64,000 nucleotides of DNA from Chloroflexota bacterium (GCA_016223085.1 JACRPS010000031.1:116981-180980), one strand, 5' to 3'. Counted from the stretch's first letter, positions 1 through 9,646 are shown. The notes: generated by a model from the letters alone, not told the origin. A program made the numbers and translations.

Positions 1-762
1 GCCGTCGCCAAAGTTCCAGGTGACGCTGGAGATTGCGCCGCTGGACGTATTGGTGAAAGTGACCGCTAGCGGCGCTGTCCCCTGCGTCGGGTCGGCGGTG
101 AAGGCGGCAAGCGGGCGCGCGATCACCGTCGGCGTGGGTGACGGTACCAGGGTGGGGACGTTGTTCTGCACGCGGATATTGTTGACAACGGTAGATAGGG
201 TAGTGCCGTCGCGCAGCGTCAGCCGCAGCCGAATCTGGTACAGCCCATCCAGCACGGTGGTGGTATTCCACACGCCAAGCGAACCGTTCAGAACCGGCGT
301 TTGTACCGGGCTGGTGATCGGGAACCACAGGTTGCCGGGGTTCGGGTCTGGCCCAAATTCCAACTGGTAATACAGGAACAGCGGGTGCAGCGCCGAACCG
401 ATAATCTGTACGTTGCGGGCGATAACGTTCCCCGGTACCGGTGACAGGATGACGATGCTCACCGGGGTAAGGGACGGCGTTGGCAGCACGGCGGGCGCGG
501 CCAGCGTCCGCAGCGGCGTTGGAATAACCGGCGGCAGTGGGGTCTGTGTCGGCGGACGCGGCGTGATGGAGGGAGGGATGACAATGGTGTTGATCGGAAT
601 CGGCGTGGGCAGCGCGCCCTGCGGCTGCGGCGTCAGGCTCGATGTGGGGGTGAGCGTGGGTGCAGCGGTTGGTTCCGGCTGACCGGTCAGGCTGCACGCG
701 ATTGCAGCCAGCGCCAGAAAGACGATTACAAGACTGCTACGTACACCGGGTCGTGTCATCAT
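1..762 (-). CDS. PKD-domain lipoprotein, C-terminus cut by window edge
   Basis: The frame is open from an ATG at 762 to the left edge, giving 254 residues with no stop. The N-terminus (MMTRPGVRSSLVIVFLALAA, then IAC-S) is a signal peptide with a lipobox-like cysteine at about residue 23, so the protein is probably a surface lipoprotein. Residues 28-95 form a Thr/Pro-rich linker. An Ig-like or fibronectin-like stretch follows (ILSPVPGNVIARNVQIIGSA), and the last residues, TWNFGDG, are the hallmark of a PKD domain that continues outside the window. PKD domains mediate protein or carbohydrate contacts outside the cell; the ligand is unknown. The plus strand also has open frames here, but they lack such features. 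Confidence 0.8.
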   Translation of the reverse strand, partial: MMTRPGVRSSLVIVFLALAAIACSLTGQPEPTAAPTLTPTSSLTPQPQGALPTPIPINTIVIPPSITPRPPTQTPLPPVIPTPLRTLAAPAVLPTPSLTPVSIVILSPVPGNVIARNVQIIGSALHPLFLYYQLEFGPDPNPGNLWFPITSPVQTPVLNGSLGVWNTTTVLDGLYQIRLRLTLRDGTTLSTVVNNIRVQNNVPTLVPSPTPTVIARPLAAFTADPTQGTAPLAVTFTNTSSGAISSVTWNFGDG

Positions 763-859
763 GTTTTATTTCCGCGCGTAAATTTTCTAATTTACTGATT
801 ATAAAAAAGCCGTATCTGATTGCTATAAGACCGTTGGGGGATCGGTGGGGAAGCGTCAA

Positions 860-888
860 GTAGGGACATGGCAGCGTCATGTCCCTAC
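860..888. repeat. palindromic intergenic repeat, copy 1
   Basis: This is an inverted repeat with arms GTAGGGACATG and CATGTCCCTAC around a short centre. It lies just downstream of the 3' end of the sugar kinase/nucleotidyltransferase gene and belongs to the GTAGGG/CCCTAC family seen throughout the host part of the window. Confidence 0.85.
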
Positions 889-897
889 GGGTTGGGT

Positions 898-2820
898 TTA
901 TGCCTGGCTGAAGGTATGCAGCGTTTCGAGGTAATACTCCGGCATACCGATGTCAAACCGCCTGCCGTCAATCATCAGCCCCAGGAAGCCATCCTCGCGC
1001 CGCAGACGATCCAGCGCCGAGGTAAGCTGGAATTCGCCGCGTTCGCGCACGTTGTTGTGGATGTGCTCGTCCAGATAATCAAACACCTGCGGCTTGATAA
1101 TGTACTGCCCGAACAGCGTCAGGTATTCGTCATCCGGCAGCACCGGCACGCGCAGGTTTTCGCGGGCGTAGGTGACGGTCGGCTTCTCGGCAAACTCGGT
1201 GATGTTGAGCAGCCGTTCCGGTTCAATCCAGACGCCCGTCACCGTGCCGAAGGCAAAGATTTGATCTTCGGGCGTGCGGCGCAGCCCGACGACGCTGACG
1301 CCGTGACGGTTGTAGGCGTCAACCAGTTGGCGGGCGCAGGAACGGTCGGTATCGGAACGGTAAATGTGGTCGCCCAGCATCAGCAGAAATGGCTCGTTGC
1401 CCACCGCCTCGCGCGCGCTGTATACGGCATGGCCCAGCCCTTCCTGCATGGACTGGACAACAAACTTAACGCGGCTGCCCATATCCAGCAGCCGGCGCGA
1501 ATAGTCCTGGAAATGTTTGGGCAGCTTGTTGTAGTTTTCGATGCTGACCTGTTCGTTAAAAAACGACTGGAACGCCGGCAGGTCATGTTCCTGCACGATG
1601 ATAATCACCTCATCCAGCCCGGCTTCCAGCGCTTCTTCCACGATCAGCAGAATAGCCGGTTTGGCGATGCCGTCGCGGTCAACCACCGGGAACAGTTCTT
1701 TCTTGGTGGCTTTAGTAGCGGGGAACAGGCGCGTGCCGAAGCCCGCCGCCGGGATGACCGCCTTCCGCACCTTCGCCCCGGCGGAAATCGTCAGTTTGAG
1801 GCACGACATGTTCAGGTCGCGTTCGATGATTTCGATGACTTTTTCCTGATCTGCCGCGCTGCGCGCCAGGAACTGCGCCGTGCCGTCCCCCTGCGACCCA
1901 ACCCCTTTGCCACCCCAGATGTGCGGCTTCAGCGGTTCGTAGTTCAGCACCCGGTGCAGCACCGGCGCGGTGAGTTCTTCCGGGCAGGCGGGGGTGGCGT
2001 AGCGATCAAAATTGGCCTGCGCTTCTACCATCAGTTCGCCGATGCGCCGCGCGTCACCGGCTTCCAGCGCCTCAATCGCCTGGTGGACGATACGTTTGTT
2101 GATCGGCCCCAGCAGTTCCTGCACACCGCGTTCGATGTCGGTTTCCGCGAACGGGTAGCTGCGGTTCAGCCGCGCCAGGATTTCCATCGTGTCCTTGTGA
2201 GCGTGCAAATCCACAATCACAAAGTGCAAGTCCCCCTTGACGCGGACTTCGTTAGTGTCCAGCCGGTCGCCGTCGAAGGTCATCAGCACTGGACGCTCGC
2301 CGAAGGCGCAGCCCTGGTCCATCCGGCCACAGCGCGACGGTGTGAGGATTTCCCCCCGGTAAGCCATTTCCATCTCGCCGCGCACCGTCATTTTGAGATC
2401 GTAGACCCGGTTAAAGGCACGCGCCGTCAGCACGCAGATAGCCGCGCTGGATGACAGGCCCTTTTTCACCGGCATATCGGTTTTGTAGTTGTTGATGACC
2501 AGCCCGCGCACGTGGTAGTGGGTGTGGATTTCGTAGGCGACGCCGGCGATGTAGCTCCAGAAGCCGCCGGCACGGGCTTCCTGCAGGAGAGCCTCCGGTT
2601 CCATCGGGATTTCATACGGGCCATACGTGACGCCGTCCGGTGAGGTTGAGGTGAGTACCAGCGCGTTTGGGTGGGGCTGCACATCGGCATAAATCCCCTG
2701 ATTGGTGCCGGTGATGAGCGCGTAGCCTTTCTCGATGTCCGCATTGATGCGGCGGTAGCCGCCAGCCCAATCGGAGTGTTCGCCAAACAGGCAAATACGC
2801 CCAGGGACAAATATCTTCAA
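898..2820 (-). CDS. fused GHMP sugar kinase / GalU-type nucleotidyltransferase
   Basis: This 640-residue protein has two enzyme halves. Residues 1-350 are a GHMP kinase: PGRICLFGEHSDW at the N-terminus, the phosphate-binding KKGLSSSAA at 119-127, and GVGSQGDG near 306-313 as the third motif. Residues 352-640 resemble GalU-type sugar-phosphate nucleotidyltransferases: IPAAGFGTRLFPATKATKKELFPV at 356-379, LGDH near 482-485 and FAEKP near 543-547. The likely role is to phosphorylate a free sugar at C1 and then make a UDP-sugar, in the cytoplasm, as a salvage route. The sugar cannot be told from sequence; glucuronate, galactose or another sugar is possible. The start is TTG at 2820, backed by AAGGAG 8 bases upstream. 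No in-frame ATG fits better. The order kinase-then-transferase is opposite to that of the bifunctional fucose enzyme Fkp. Confidence 0.85.
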   Translation of the reverse strand: MKIFVPGRICLFGEHSDWAGGYRRINADIEKGYALITGTNQGIYADVQPHPNALVLTSTSPDGVTYGPYEIPMEPEALLQEARAGGFWSYIAGVAYEIHTHYHVRGLVINNYKTDMPVKKGLSSSAAICVLTARAFNRVYDLKMTVRGEMEMAYRGEILTPSRCGRMDQGCAFGERPVLMTFDGDRLDTNEVRVKGDLHFVIVDLHAHKDTMEILARLNRSYPFAETDIERGVQELLGPINKRIVHQAIEALEAGDARRIGELMVEAQANFDRYATPACPEELTAPVLHRVLNYEPLKPHIWGGKGVGSQGDGTAQFLARSAADQEKVIEIIERDLNMSCLKLTISAGAKVRKAVIPAAGFGTRLFPATKATKKELFPVVDRDGIAKPAILLIVEEALEAGLDEVIIIVQEHDLPAFQSFFNEQVSIENYNKLPKHFQDYSRRLLDMGSRVKFVVQSMQEGLGHAVYSAREAVGNEPFLLMLGDHIYRSDTDRSCARQLVDAYNRHGVSVVGLRRTPEDQIFAFGTVTGVWIEPERLLNITEFAEKPTVTYARENLRVPVLPDDEYLTLFGQYIIKPQVFDYLDEHIHNNVRERGEFQLTSALDRLRREDGFLGLMIDGRRFDIGMPEYYLETLHTFSQA

Positions 2821-2950
2821 GGAGGAGTCTCCTTCCGTTTAGGAATAATCATGGTTTTGGCTTAAACTCTATTGTAACGGCTAACTGGCTTCCGCGCAGC
2901 GCCGTTTGCCGCTTCAAACCTTCATGAATCGCAATTCCCGGCGCACGGTT

Positions 2951-2956
2951 TATACT
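2951..2956 (+). promoter_or_regulatory. -10-like TATACT just before the hybrid kinase start
   Basis: TATACT ends 7 bases before the ATG at 2964. Transcription from it would start at or next to the start codon, so the message may be leaderless. No clear ribosome site lies upstream of this ATG. An internal ATG at 3006 is the alternative start. Confidence 0.35.
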
Positions 2957-2963
2957 TAACGGC

Positions 2964-5777
2964 ATGAATACCATCCACCTGTTCACGCGAAAGGCCAACG
3001 CCATAATGGACTGGTTCTTTAAACCGGCGGTTCACGTCATGAGCCGGCTCAAATACCCGCAGAAGTTCGCGCTGGTGGGGCTGCTGCTGCTGCTGCCGCT
3101 GGCGGTGGTAATGAGCCAGTTTCTGGTGCAGATCAACAAGGATATTGATTTTGCCGCCAGAGAGCAGCTTGGCCTGACGTATACCGATCCGTTGAGTCAT
3201 TTCTTGCAGCAGGTGCAGCAGCACGCCGCCTTAAACAGCGCCTACCTGAGCGGCGCGCGCGCGTTTGAAGACCTGGTGGTCGAAAAACAGGCCGGTGTTG
3301 AAACCACCATCGCAGCGCTGGACGTGGTAGATGCTGAGGTGGGTGAACGGCTGGGGGTGAGCGGCCAGTGGGCGGCGATCAAGCAGGAGTGGGCGGCGCT
3401 GAAAAACCGGGCGCTGCAACTGCGCCCGATTGAGAACGTCGAAGAACATAGCCGCATCAGCCAGCATGTGCTGGACCTGCTGACCAGCGTGGGCAACCGT
3501 TCCAACCTGATTCTGGATCCCAACATTGACAGCTATTACCTGATGGACACCATCATTACCAAGTTGCCGCTGCTGACCGATACCATGAGCCAGATTCGCA
3601 CCTACGGGCTGCGCTCGGCGGTGACAGGCATCCTGACGCGGGAAGATCAAACCCGGCTGACGATTCTCTCCGGGCTGGTGGAATCTACCCTGAAGGCGAA
3701 CCAGAGCGGCCTGGGTTATGCCTTTGCCGCGAACGAAGACCTGCGCCGCCAGTTGCGCCCCTGGCTAGAGCTGTACCAGGGTAACACCGATGAGTTCCTG
3801 ACTCTGACGGAAAGCGAAATCCTCAACCGCGCTGCCGGCAGCACCACTCGCCCCAGCGCGGCGGCGGTCACGGTGAACCCGGATGCGTATTATGCCGTCA
3901 CCACGCAGATGATAAATCAGGGCTTCTTTTTTATGGATAAGGTCGCGCCGGCGCTGCATGACGTGCTGCAGGCGCGAATTGACGGCTTCATCCAGCGCCG
4001 GAACGTGGTGCTGGTGGTGACACTGATCGCCCTCAGCGCGACCGCTTACCTGTTCGCCGGGTTCTATCTGGCCGTCATCCGCACCATTGCCAGCCTGGAA
4101 CGCGCCTCGCAGCGGATGGTGAAGGGGGATATGAGCGGTCTGCTGGCGATTGAGAGCCGCGACGAACTGGCCCAGATCGCGTTTGCGTTTAACACCATCG
4201 CCACCGAACTGATGACCGCCCGCGATCAGGCTGTCGAAGCCAACCGTGCCAAGAGCACCTTCCTGGCAAACATGAGCCACGAACTGCGCACACCGCTGAA
4301 CGCGATCATTGGCTACAGTGAACTGATTGAAGAAGAATTAAGCGACCGCGCCGATGAGGAGTTTATCCCCGATTTGCGCAAAATCCAGACAGCAGCTACC
4401 CATCTGCTGTCGCTCATCAATGACATCCTTGACCTGTCGAAGATCGAAGCCGGCAAGATGGACCTGTTCCTGGAGACGATTGACGTGTCGTCGCTGGTAG
4501 ACGGCGTGGTGACAACCGTCATGCCGCTGGTCGAGAAAAACGGCAACGAACTCCAGGTGCGCAGCGGCGACAACCTGGGCCGGATGCATACCGATCTCAC
4601 CAAAGTCCGGCAGACGCTGCTGAACCTGTTGAGCAATGCCAGCAAGTTCACCGAGAAGGGGCAGATCACGCTCGACGTGCGCCGCGAAGCCCTGAACGGC
4701 ACCGACTGGCTGATATTTACGGTGAGCGATACCGGCATCGGCATGAGCAAGGAACAGTTATCCCGTCTGTTTAAGGATTTTTCCCAGGCCGACTCGTCCA
4801 CCACGCGCAAGTATGGCGGCACGGGGTTGGGGCTGGCGATCAGCCACCGCTTCTGCCAGATGATGGGTGGCAATATCAGCGTGACCAGCGAAGTCGGGCA
4901 GGGGTCAACTTTCACCGTACGGCTGCCCGCCACCGTTGCCAAACCTGGCGACGTGGCCGAAGTTCTTGTGCCCACCGAAATCAAAGCGCCGCTGAACGCG
5001 CTGGGCGCCAGCACCGTGCTGGTGATTGACGACGATGCCTCGGTGCGGGAACTGGTTGCCCGCTTTCTGGCGAAAGAGGGCTTTAACGTGCGCGTGGCCG
5101 TCAACGGGCAGGAAGGGCTGAAGGTCGCGCGCGAGTTTAAGCCGGATGTGATTACGCTCGACGTGATGATGCCCGGCATGGATGGCTGGTCGGTGCTGAC
5201 GACACTCAAGGCTGACCCGGAACTGATGCACATCCCGGTGGTGATGCTGACCATCGTCAGCGATAAAAACCTGGGTTACGCGCTGGGCGCGTCCGATTAC
5301 CTGACCAAGCCGATTGACCGCGACCGGCTGGTGAGTGTCCTCAGGAAATACGAGTGTAAACGACCGCTCTGTAACATCCTCGTGGTCGAAGACGACCAGC
5401 AGACCCGCGAGATTGTGGTGCGGATGCTGCAAAAAGAGGGCTGGCACGCCCGCGAAGCCGAGGATGGCCTGGTTGCGCTTGAGCAGGTGAAACAGGAGAT
5501 GCCGGAACTCATCCTGCTCGACCTGATGATGCCGCGTATGGACGGCTTCGAGTTCCTGGCGGAACTGCGCAAGCTGGAAGGTGGTCGGTCAATTCCGGTC
5601 ATCGTGGTTACAGCCATGGACTTAACGCCGGAGGACCGCCTGCGCCTGAATGGGCAGGTGAAGCAGATTTTGCAGAAGGGCGCATTCCGGCAGGATCAAC
5701 TGCTGGCGGAAGTCCGCAAGCTGGTGCACGAACTGCTGCAACTGCATTTGCCGAGCCGGAATGTGGAAAAGCCATAG
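2964..5777 (+). CDS. hybrid sensor histidine kinase with two receiver domains
   Basis: This 937-residue membrane kinase starts a phosphorelay. TM1 is near residues 33-53 and TM2 near 347-368, enclosing about 290 residues of extracytoplasmic sensor with no recognised ligand domain. A HAMP segment follows (about 370-415). The HisKA box [22 protein letters not shown] carries phospho-acceptor His439, and the HATPase domain has DTGIGM and GTGLGLAIS. Two receivers come next, with phospho-acceptors Asp733 ([11 protein letters not shown]) and Asp853 ([11 protein letters not shown]). The second receiver ends with LQKG where receivers usually have K-P, so its switch may be atypical. No output regulator is adjacent. 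The start at 2964 is probable; ATG 3006 would remove 14 residues. Confidence 0.93.
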   Translation: MNTIHLFTRKANAIMDWFFKPAVHVMSRLKYPQKFALVGLLLLLPLAVVMSQFLVQINKDIDFAAREQLGLTYTDPLSHFLQQVQQHAALNSAYLSGARAFEDLVVEKQAGVETTIAALDVVDAEVGERLGVSGQWAAIKQEWAALKNRALQLRPIENVEEHSRISQHVLDLLTSVGNRSNLILDPNIDSYYLMDTIITKLPLLTDTMSQIRTYGLRSAVTGILTREDQTRLTILSGLVESTLKANQSGLGYAFAANEDLRRQLRPWLELYQGNTDEFLTLTESEILNRAAGSTTRPSAAAVTVNPDAYYAVTTQMINQGFFFMDKVAPALHDVLQARIDGFIQRRNVVLVVTLIALSATAYLFAGFYLAVIRTIASLERASQRMVKGDMSGLLAIESRDELAQIAFAFNTIATELMTARDQAVEANRAKSTFLANMSHELRTPLNAIIGYSELIEEELSDRADEEFIPDLRKIQTAATHLLSLINDILDLSKIEAGKMDLFLETIDVSSLVDGVVTTVMPLVEKNGNELQVRSGDNLGRMHTDLTKVRQTLLNLLSNASKFTEKGQITLDVRREALNGTDWLIFTVSDTGIGMSKEQLSRLFKDFSQADSSTTRKYGGTGLGLAISHRFCQMMGGNISVTSEVGQGSTFTVRLPATVAKPGDVAEVLVPTEIKAPLNALGASTVLVIDDDASVRELVARFLAKEGFNVRVAVNGQEGLKVAREFKPDVITLDVMMPGMDGWSVLTTLKADPELMHIPVVMLTIVSDKNLGYALGASDYLTKPIDRDRLVSVLRKYECKRPLCNILVVEDDQQTREIVVRMLQKEGWHAREAEDGLVALEQVKQEMPELILLDLMMPRMDGFEFLAELRKLEGGRSIPVIVVTAMDLTPEDRLRLNGQVKQILQKGAFRQDQLLAEVRKLVHELLQLHLPSRNVEKP

Positions 5778-5880
5778 GGTAGTTATCAGTTTTCAGTGGT
5801 CAGTTTTCGGTAAAGACACCCGATACAGGCGGGTTGGGACGGGCCAAGCCGTAAGTGGTTGATGCAGAAGGGCATTCCCG

Positions 5881-6921
5881 ATGAAACAGGCGGTGATGAC
5901 AGCGCCCGGTCAGATCGAGTTTCGTGAGCTTGACAGGCCGCTGCCGCAGGACGATGAAGTTCTGATGCAAACCCGGCGGATCGGCGTGTGCGGCTCGGAT
6001 ATTCATGTGTATCATGGGCTGCACCCGTATACCGGCTATCCGGTGGTGCAGGGGCACGAGGTCGGTGGCGTGGTGGCGGCGCTCGGTAAACAGGTAACCG
6101 GGCTGAAGGTTGGCGACAAAATCACCTTCATGCCGCAAATTACCTGCGGCGAGTGTTATCCCTGCACGCATGGCATGTACCACATCTGCGAATCGCTGAA
6201 GGTGATGGGCTTCCAGACCGGCGGCGGCGCGCAGGAATATGTTGCGCTGCCGGCTGAAAATGTCCTGAAACTGCCGGACACAATGTCGCTGGATGAAGCC
6301 GCGTTCGTCGAGCCGGTGTCCGTTGCTGTCCACGCCCTCGCACGTGGGGGTGGGGCGCAGGGTAAAAAGGTGCTGGTGCTGGGCGCCGGCCCCATCGGCA
6401 ACCTGACGGCGCAGGTCGCCAGAGCTTCCGGCGCGGCGGCAGTGATGATTACGGACGTCAGCCCGTATAAACTGGAAAAAGCCAGACAGTGCGGCATTGA
6501 TTTTGTGGTCAACCCGGCGCAGGAAAAACTGGGCGACGCGCTTCGGCGCGATTTTGGCCCGGAGCGAGCCGATCTGATTCTGGAATGTGTGGGCGTGGAA
6601 GCCACCATCAACGATGCTGTTCTCAATGCCCGTAAGGGAACCACCATCGTGATTGTAGGCGTGTTTGGCAAAAAGCCGCAGGTTGATCTGGGGCTGGTGC
6701 AGGACCGCGAACTCAGCCTGGTCGGCACGCTGATGTACCAGAAATCCGATTACGAGTGCGCAATTGAACTGGTTGCGCGGGGCAAACTGCGGCTTGATGA
6801 GATGATTACGCACCGCTTCCCGTTTGACCAATATCTGGCGGCTTACCAGGCGATTGAGGCGGCCAACGGCGAATACCTCAAGGTGATGATTGATCTGGAC
6901 GCCCCGTCGCTGCTAACCTGA
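5881..6921 (+). CDS. zinc-dependent medium-chain dehydrogenase
   Basis: This 346-residue oxidoreductase belongs to the sorbitol/threonine dehydrogenase-like branch of the MDR superfamily. Catalytic zinc ligands are in GVCGSDIH and GHE. The structural-zinc lobe keeps all four cysteines (TCGECYPCTHGMYHIC). The nucleotide fold shows VLVLGAGPIGNL, and an Asp follows strand 2 (ITDVS), which favours NAD over NADP. It probably oxidises a polyol or sugar acid; the exact substrate is not evident. AGAAGGG lies about 10 bases before the ATG. The gene stands alone, followed by tandem stops TGA-TAG and a palindromic repeat. Confidence 0.88.
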   Translation: MKQAVMTAPGQIEFRELDRPLPQDDEVLMQTRRIGVCGSDIHVYHGLHPYTGYPVVQGHEVGGVVAALGKQVTGLKVGDKITFMPQITCGECYPCTHGMYHICESLKVMGFQTGGGAQEYVALPAENVLKLPDTMSLDEAAFVEPVSVAVHALARGGGAQGKKVLVLGAGPIGNLTAQVARASGAAAVMITDVSPYKLEKARQCGIDFVVNPAQEKLGDALRRDFGPERADLILECVGVEATINDAVLNARKGTTIVIVGVFGKKPQVDLGLVQDRELSLVGTLMYQKSDYECAIELVARGKLRLDEMITHRFPFDQYLAAYQAIEAANGEYLKVMIDLDAPSLLT

Positions 6922-6947
6922 TAGGGACACGGCGTGCCGTGTCCCTA
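6922..6947. repeat. palindromic intergenic repeat, copy 2
   Basis: Inverted repeat with arms TAGGGACACGGC and GCCGTGTCCCTA. It starts one base after the stop codon of the dehydrogenase, and its first bases form a second in-frame TAG. Confidence 0.85.
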
Positions 6948-6963
6948 CCGCCTGTTGCAGTGG

Positions 6964-7947
6964 CTATTCCACCCCCTCAAACGTCACCGGCACGATTTCG
7001 TACTGTTCCGCCTGTGGATTGCCGAAGTAGACGTTGATGAAATGAGGCGCGCCGTCGCGCAGCGCCACCGTCGTCGCTTCGCCGCCGGTTTCGGCGCGGT
7101 TGGTGACGGTCGCCGTCGCCCAATCGTCGTCGCTCGTCACTTCGACCAGTTGCTGTCCGCCGGCCCCGGAGAATGTATCGGCCACCGCGTAGAACCTGCT
7201 GCCATCCGGTGAAAGCACCATGCCATCAATTGCCAGCGGCTCGCTTAACGCCACCTCGGTCAGACCTTCGGGGTCATCCAGTGGGATTTTATAAACTGCC
7301 GCGCTGCCGGAAACCGCTGCCAGCAGGTAGCCGTCAGGGTGATAATCAATGCCGTTTAAGCCAAAGTTATCGCTGGTTAGCCGGTCGCTCTCGATAAAAA
7401 TTTCGGCGTTGCCGTCCATGTCCACGCGATAGATCACAGGCGAAAAACTGTCGGTGACGTAGGCGTTGCCGTCAGCGTCAATTGTCACGTCATTGGCGAA
7501 ATGGCGATTGTCCGGCAGCAGCGCGCCCAGGTCGGCCAGGAACAGCCGCTCGCCTGTTTCCAGATCATACGCGGCCAGTTGTGCGGTGCCAGTGGCGGAC
7601 GGGTCGGAGAACATACTCGAATCGGAATTGGAGACGAGCAGCCGGTTATTCGCCGCGTCAACGTGAATGCCGACAGTTGAAACCAGGTCTTCGTCCTCGA
7701 TAAAGGGTTCGGCCTCGCCGCCTTCCTCAATCTGGAAAATCGTGCCCTGACTCAGTGACCCGAACAGGAAGCGGTCATTTGCGGCGTCGTACTCCACGCC
7801 TTCCGGCAGCAGCGCAGCCAGGTTGATGATAATCGGTTCGCCGAGGGCGGCGCTTGTGGTAGCTTCCGGTGTCATTTCCTGCGCCGCAGTGGGCAGCACC
7901 AGTACCAGTAGCGCAGTGACCAGCAGCAGAAACTTTGTAACGCGCAT
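6964..7947 (-). CDS. secreted ScyD/SMP-30-like beta-propeller protein
   Basis: The 327-residue protein begins with a clear signal peptide (MRVTKFLLLVTALLVLVLPTAAQ) and is exported. The body repeats the pattern D-x-N-x-L/F-x-V-x-D (for example GIHVDAANNRLLVSNSDSS, VTIDADGNAYVTDSFSP, YHPDGYLLAAVSGS), typical of SMP-30/NHL/ScyD six-bladed propellers. Such proteins can bind metal or act as lactonases, but no catalytic set is convincing here, so only the fold is assigned. AAAGGGAG lies about 7 bases before the ATG. It is divergent from the tyrosine recombinase gene. Confidence 0.75.
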   Translation of the reverse strand: MRVTKFLLLVTALLVLVLPTAAQEMTPEATTSAALGEPIIINLAALLPEGVEYDAANDRFLFGSLSQGTIFQIEEGGEAEPFIEDEDLVSTVGIHVDAANNRLLVSNSDSSMFSDPSATGTAQLAAYDLETGERLFLADLGALLPDNRHFANDVTIDADGNAYVTDSFSPVIYRVDMDGNAEIFIESDRLTSDNFGLNGIDYHPDGYLLAAVSGSAAVYKIPLDDPEGLTEVALSEPLAIDGMVLSPDGSRFYAVADTFSGAGGQQLVEVTSDDDWATATVTNRAETGGEATTVALRDGAPHFINVYFGNPQAEQYEIVPVTFEGVE

Positions 7948-8064
7948 ACAAGCTCCCTTTCACAATAAACCGTCCGATGGTTTTAGGACGTAGTTCTACC
8001 TCCATAACTTACGGCGCAAAACCGGCTGTTGGATGAGCCACCATCTACGAAATAGAACTCATGT

Positions 8065-8070
8065 TATAAT
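8065..8070 (+). promoter_or_regulatory. -10 element TATAAT abutting the recombinase start
   Basis: A perfect TATAAT ends 7 bases before the ATG at 8078, the same spacing as at the hybrid kinase gene. Transcription would start at the ATG, predicting a leaderless message. No Shine-Dalgarno sequence is present before this ATG. Confidence 0.45.
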
Positions 8071-8077
8071 CCCCGGC

Positions 8078-9121
8078 ATGGCGAAGATCATTCTCTCCAG
8101 GCGCAGCAGCGCGATTGCCCCGGCGGACGAGTTAACCTTCAATTTCTTGATGGCGCTGCCTGGGCGCGCCAGCAGCGTGCATACCCAGCGCGCCTATTTC
8201 CGCTGGGTAGACCAGTACCTGCGCGATGTGGCCGGCCTGAAACCGACCAGCGGCGATGGGCGCATCAACCGGATGCAGGCGCTGCCGGTGCGGACGCTGC
8301 AAGCGAGCCTTAGCGCGCCGCAGTTCCGCGCCTGGCTGGGACAGTTGGTGGAGTCCGAGCATGGCAAGCAGGCCATCGGTCAGGCGCGGGCGGCGGTGGT
8401 GACGCTGGCGAGCCTGCTGGCAGAAGCCGGCCTGCTGGACGACTACAGCAGCGCCAGCATGACGAACGTGCGACCACCGAAGGCCGAAGATGGCCAGCGG
8501 CCCGGACGCTGGCTGTCACCGGAGCAGATCAAGCGGCTGATCGCCGCCTCGCAGCAGATCGCCACCTCGGAAAATCAGGCGCTGCGCAACCACGTTGTAC
8601 TTTCGATTCTATGTACGATGGCGCTGCGTCGCGAAGAACTGGCCGCCGCGCGCTGGGGCGACCTGTCGCTGCAAAATGACCGCGTGGTCATGCGGGTGCA
8701 TGGCAAGGGGCGCAAGGCGGCCATCATTGATGTACCGCGCCCGGTGCTGGCCCTCATTCATCGCTGGCGCGCCGCCATCACCCGCGACAACGCCGCGCCG
8801 TCGAAGGAGTCGCCGCTGGTGCGGCGTATCTGGAAGGGCGGGCGCATCAGCCGTCGGGGACTGACGCCGGACGGCATCTGGTGGATGGTTGGCGATGCCG
8901 CGCGGTTGGCTGATCTCGGCCACGTCGCGCCGCACGATCTGCGCCGGTCGGTAGCTGGAGCGCTGCACGAGGCGGGAACGCCCATCGAAAAAATCAGCCA
9001 GCTTTTGCGGCACTCCAACGTCGCCGTGACCGAGCGTTACCTCAGCCGGCTGCCGCAGCGCAACGAAGGCGCCATCCTCATGAGCGACATGCTGGGGCTG
9101 GAGGAGGATTGGGACGAGTAG
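8078..9121 (+). CDS. tyrosine recombinase (XerC/D-like integrase)
   Basis: This 347-residue protein has the two-domain layout of tyrosine recombinases. An N-terminal SAM-like DNA-binding domain is marked by SSVHTQRAYFRWVDQYLRD. The catalytic domain has the first Arg in TMALRREELAAARW, HDLRRS for the His-x-x-Arg pair, LLRHSN for the second His, and Tyr in VTERYLSRL. It cuts and rejoins DNA through the tyrosine. The start at 8078 is chosen because TATAAT sits just upstream and family homology begins after it; GTG/ATG codons further upstream would overlap that promoter. No attachment site, tRNA or cargo is adjacent, so it may be a domesticated or XerA-like recombinase rather than part of an element. 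Confidence 0.88.
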   Translation: MAKIILSRRSSAIAPADELTFNFLMALPGRASSVHTQRAYFRWVDQYLRDVAGLKPTSGDGRINRMQALPVRTLQASLSAPQFRAWLGQLVESEHGKQAIGQARAAVVTLASLLAEAGLLDDYSSASMTNVRPPKAEDGQRPGRWLSPEQIKRLIAASQQIATSENQALRNHVVLSILCTMALRREELAAARWGDLSLQNDRVVMRVHGKGRKAAIIDVPRPVLALIHRWRAAITRDNAAPSKESPLVRRIWKGGRISRRGLTPDGIWWMVGDAARLADLGHVAPHDLRRSVAGALHEAGTPIEKISQLLRHSNVAVTERYLSRLPQRNEGAILMSDMLGLEEDWDE

Positions 9122-9646
9122 CTATGCCCCGGCAATTGCCGCTGTATCTTCGTAGTGTTTCACCACCAGATACCAGCCGAGGAAGAGCAGCAGCGTCGGC
9201 GCTTTGGCGGTTTCCAGTTCCGGGTCCAGGCTGATGTCCGCGCTTAACTTGAAGCTGTTTTTGGTGTGGAAGCCAACCAGCGGTTCGCCTTCGGCATTGG
9301 TCCATACCCACTTGGTCCCCCAGAAGTTGCCCTGCTTCCAGTAGAACACGCGCCCGTCGGGATATTCCAGCCGTCCCGTTCCCGACCAGTTATAGCGGAA
9401 TACCGCCGGTTCTTCGCCGGTCACGGCGGAACGGATTTCGACGCGCCGGTTCCACAGGCCCTTGCGCTCGAACAGCCAGCGGTTGCCCACACCTTCCACT
9501 TCGACCAGGTCCCGCCACCACTTGGGTTGATGGATGGTTGCCAGCACCTCACCGTCATCGCCGCGCAGTTCATAATGGTTGCGCCAGAAACTGGGTTTTA
9601 TCCAGCGAACGCCCTGACTTTCGAGTTCGGCAAGCGTCTTTTTCAT
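9122..9646 (-). CDS. small beta-rich protein, possibly LURP-one/tubby-like fold
   Basis: The 174-residue product begins MKKTLAELESQGVRW at 9646, with AGGAG 9 bases upstream. The frame stays open to 9826 but that extension contains the palindromic repeat and is not coding. The body is full of short aromatic beta strands (FWRNHYELRGDDGEVLATI, WWRDLVEVEG, YNWSGTGRLEYPDGRVFYW, WVWTNAEGEPLVGFH), and the end LLLFLGWYLVVKHYED is a single hydrophobic helix. This resembles the LURP-one/scramblase beta-barrel with its central helix, but I am not certain. Function unknown. It converges stop-to-stop, with no gap, on the tyrosine recombinase. Confidence 0.6.
   Translation of the reverse strand: MKKTLAELESQGVRWIKPSFWRNHYELRGDDGEVLATIHQPKWWRDLVEVEGVGNRWLFERKGLWNRRVEIRSAVTGEEPAVFRYNWSGTGRLEYPDGRVFYWKQGNFWGTKWVWTNAEGEPLVGFHTKNSFKLSADISLDPELETAKAPTLLLFLGWYLVVKHYEDTAAIAGA

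Noticed and set aside
868..2454. Long open frame of 528 codons on the plus strand
   Set aside because: It lies fully antisense to the kinase/nucleotidyltransferase fusion, whose motifs are unmistakable. GC-rich codons make such shadow frames common; the peptide has no recognisable domain.
5800..6831. Open frame of 343 codons on the minus strand over the zinc dehydrogenase
   Set aside because: The plus-strand gene has full MDR motifs; this frame has none.
8078..9121. A mobile element around the tyrosine recombinase
   Set aside because: No tRNA, no direct repeats, no composition change and no cargo lie nearby, so a solo recombinase is the simpler reading.
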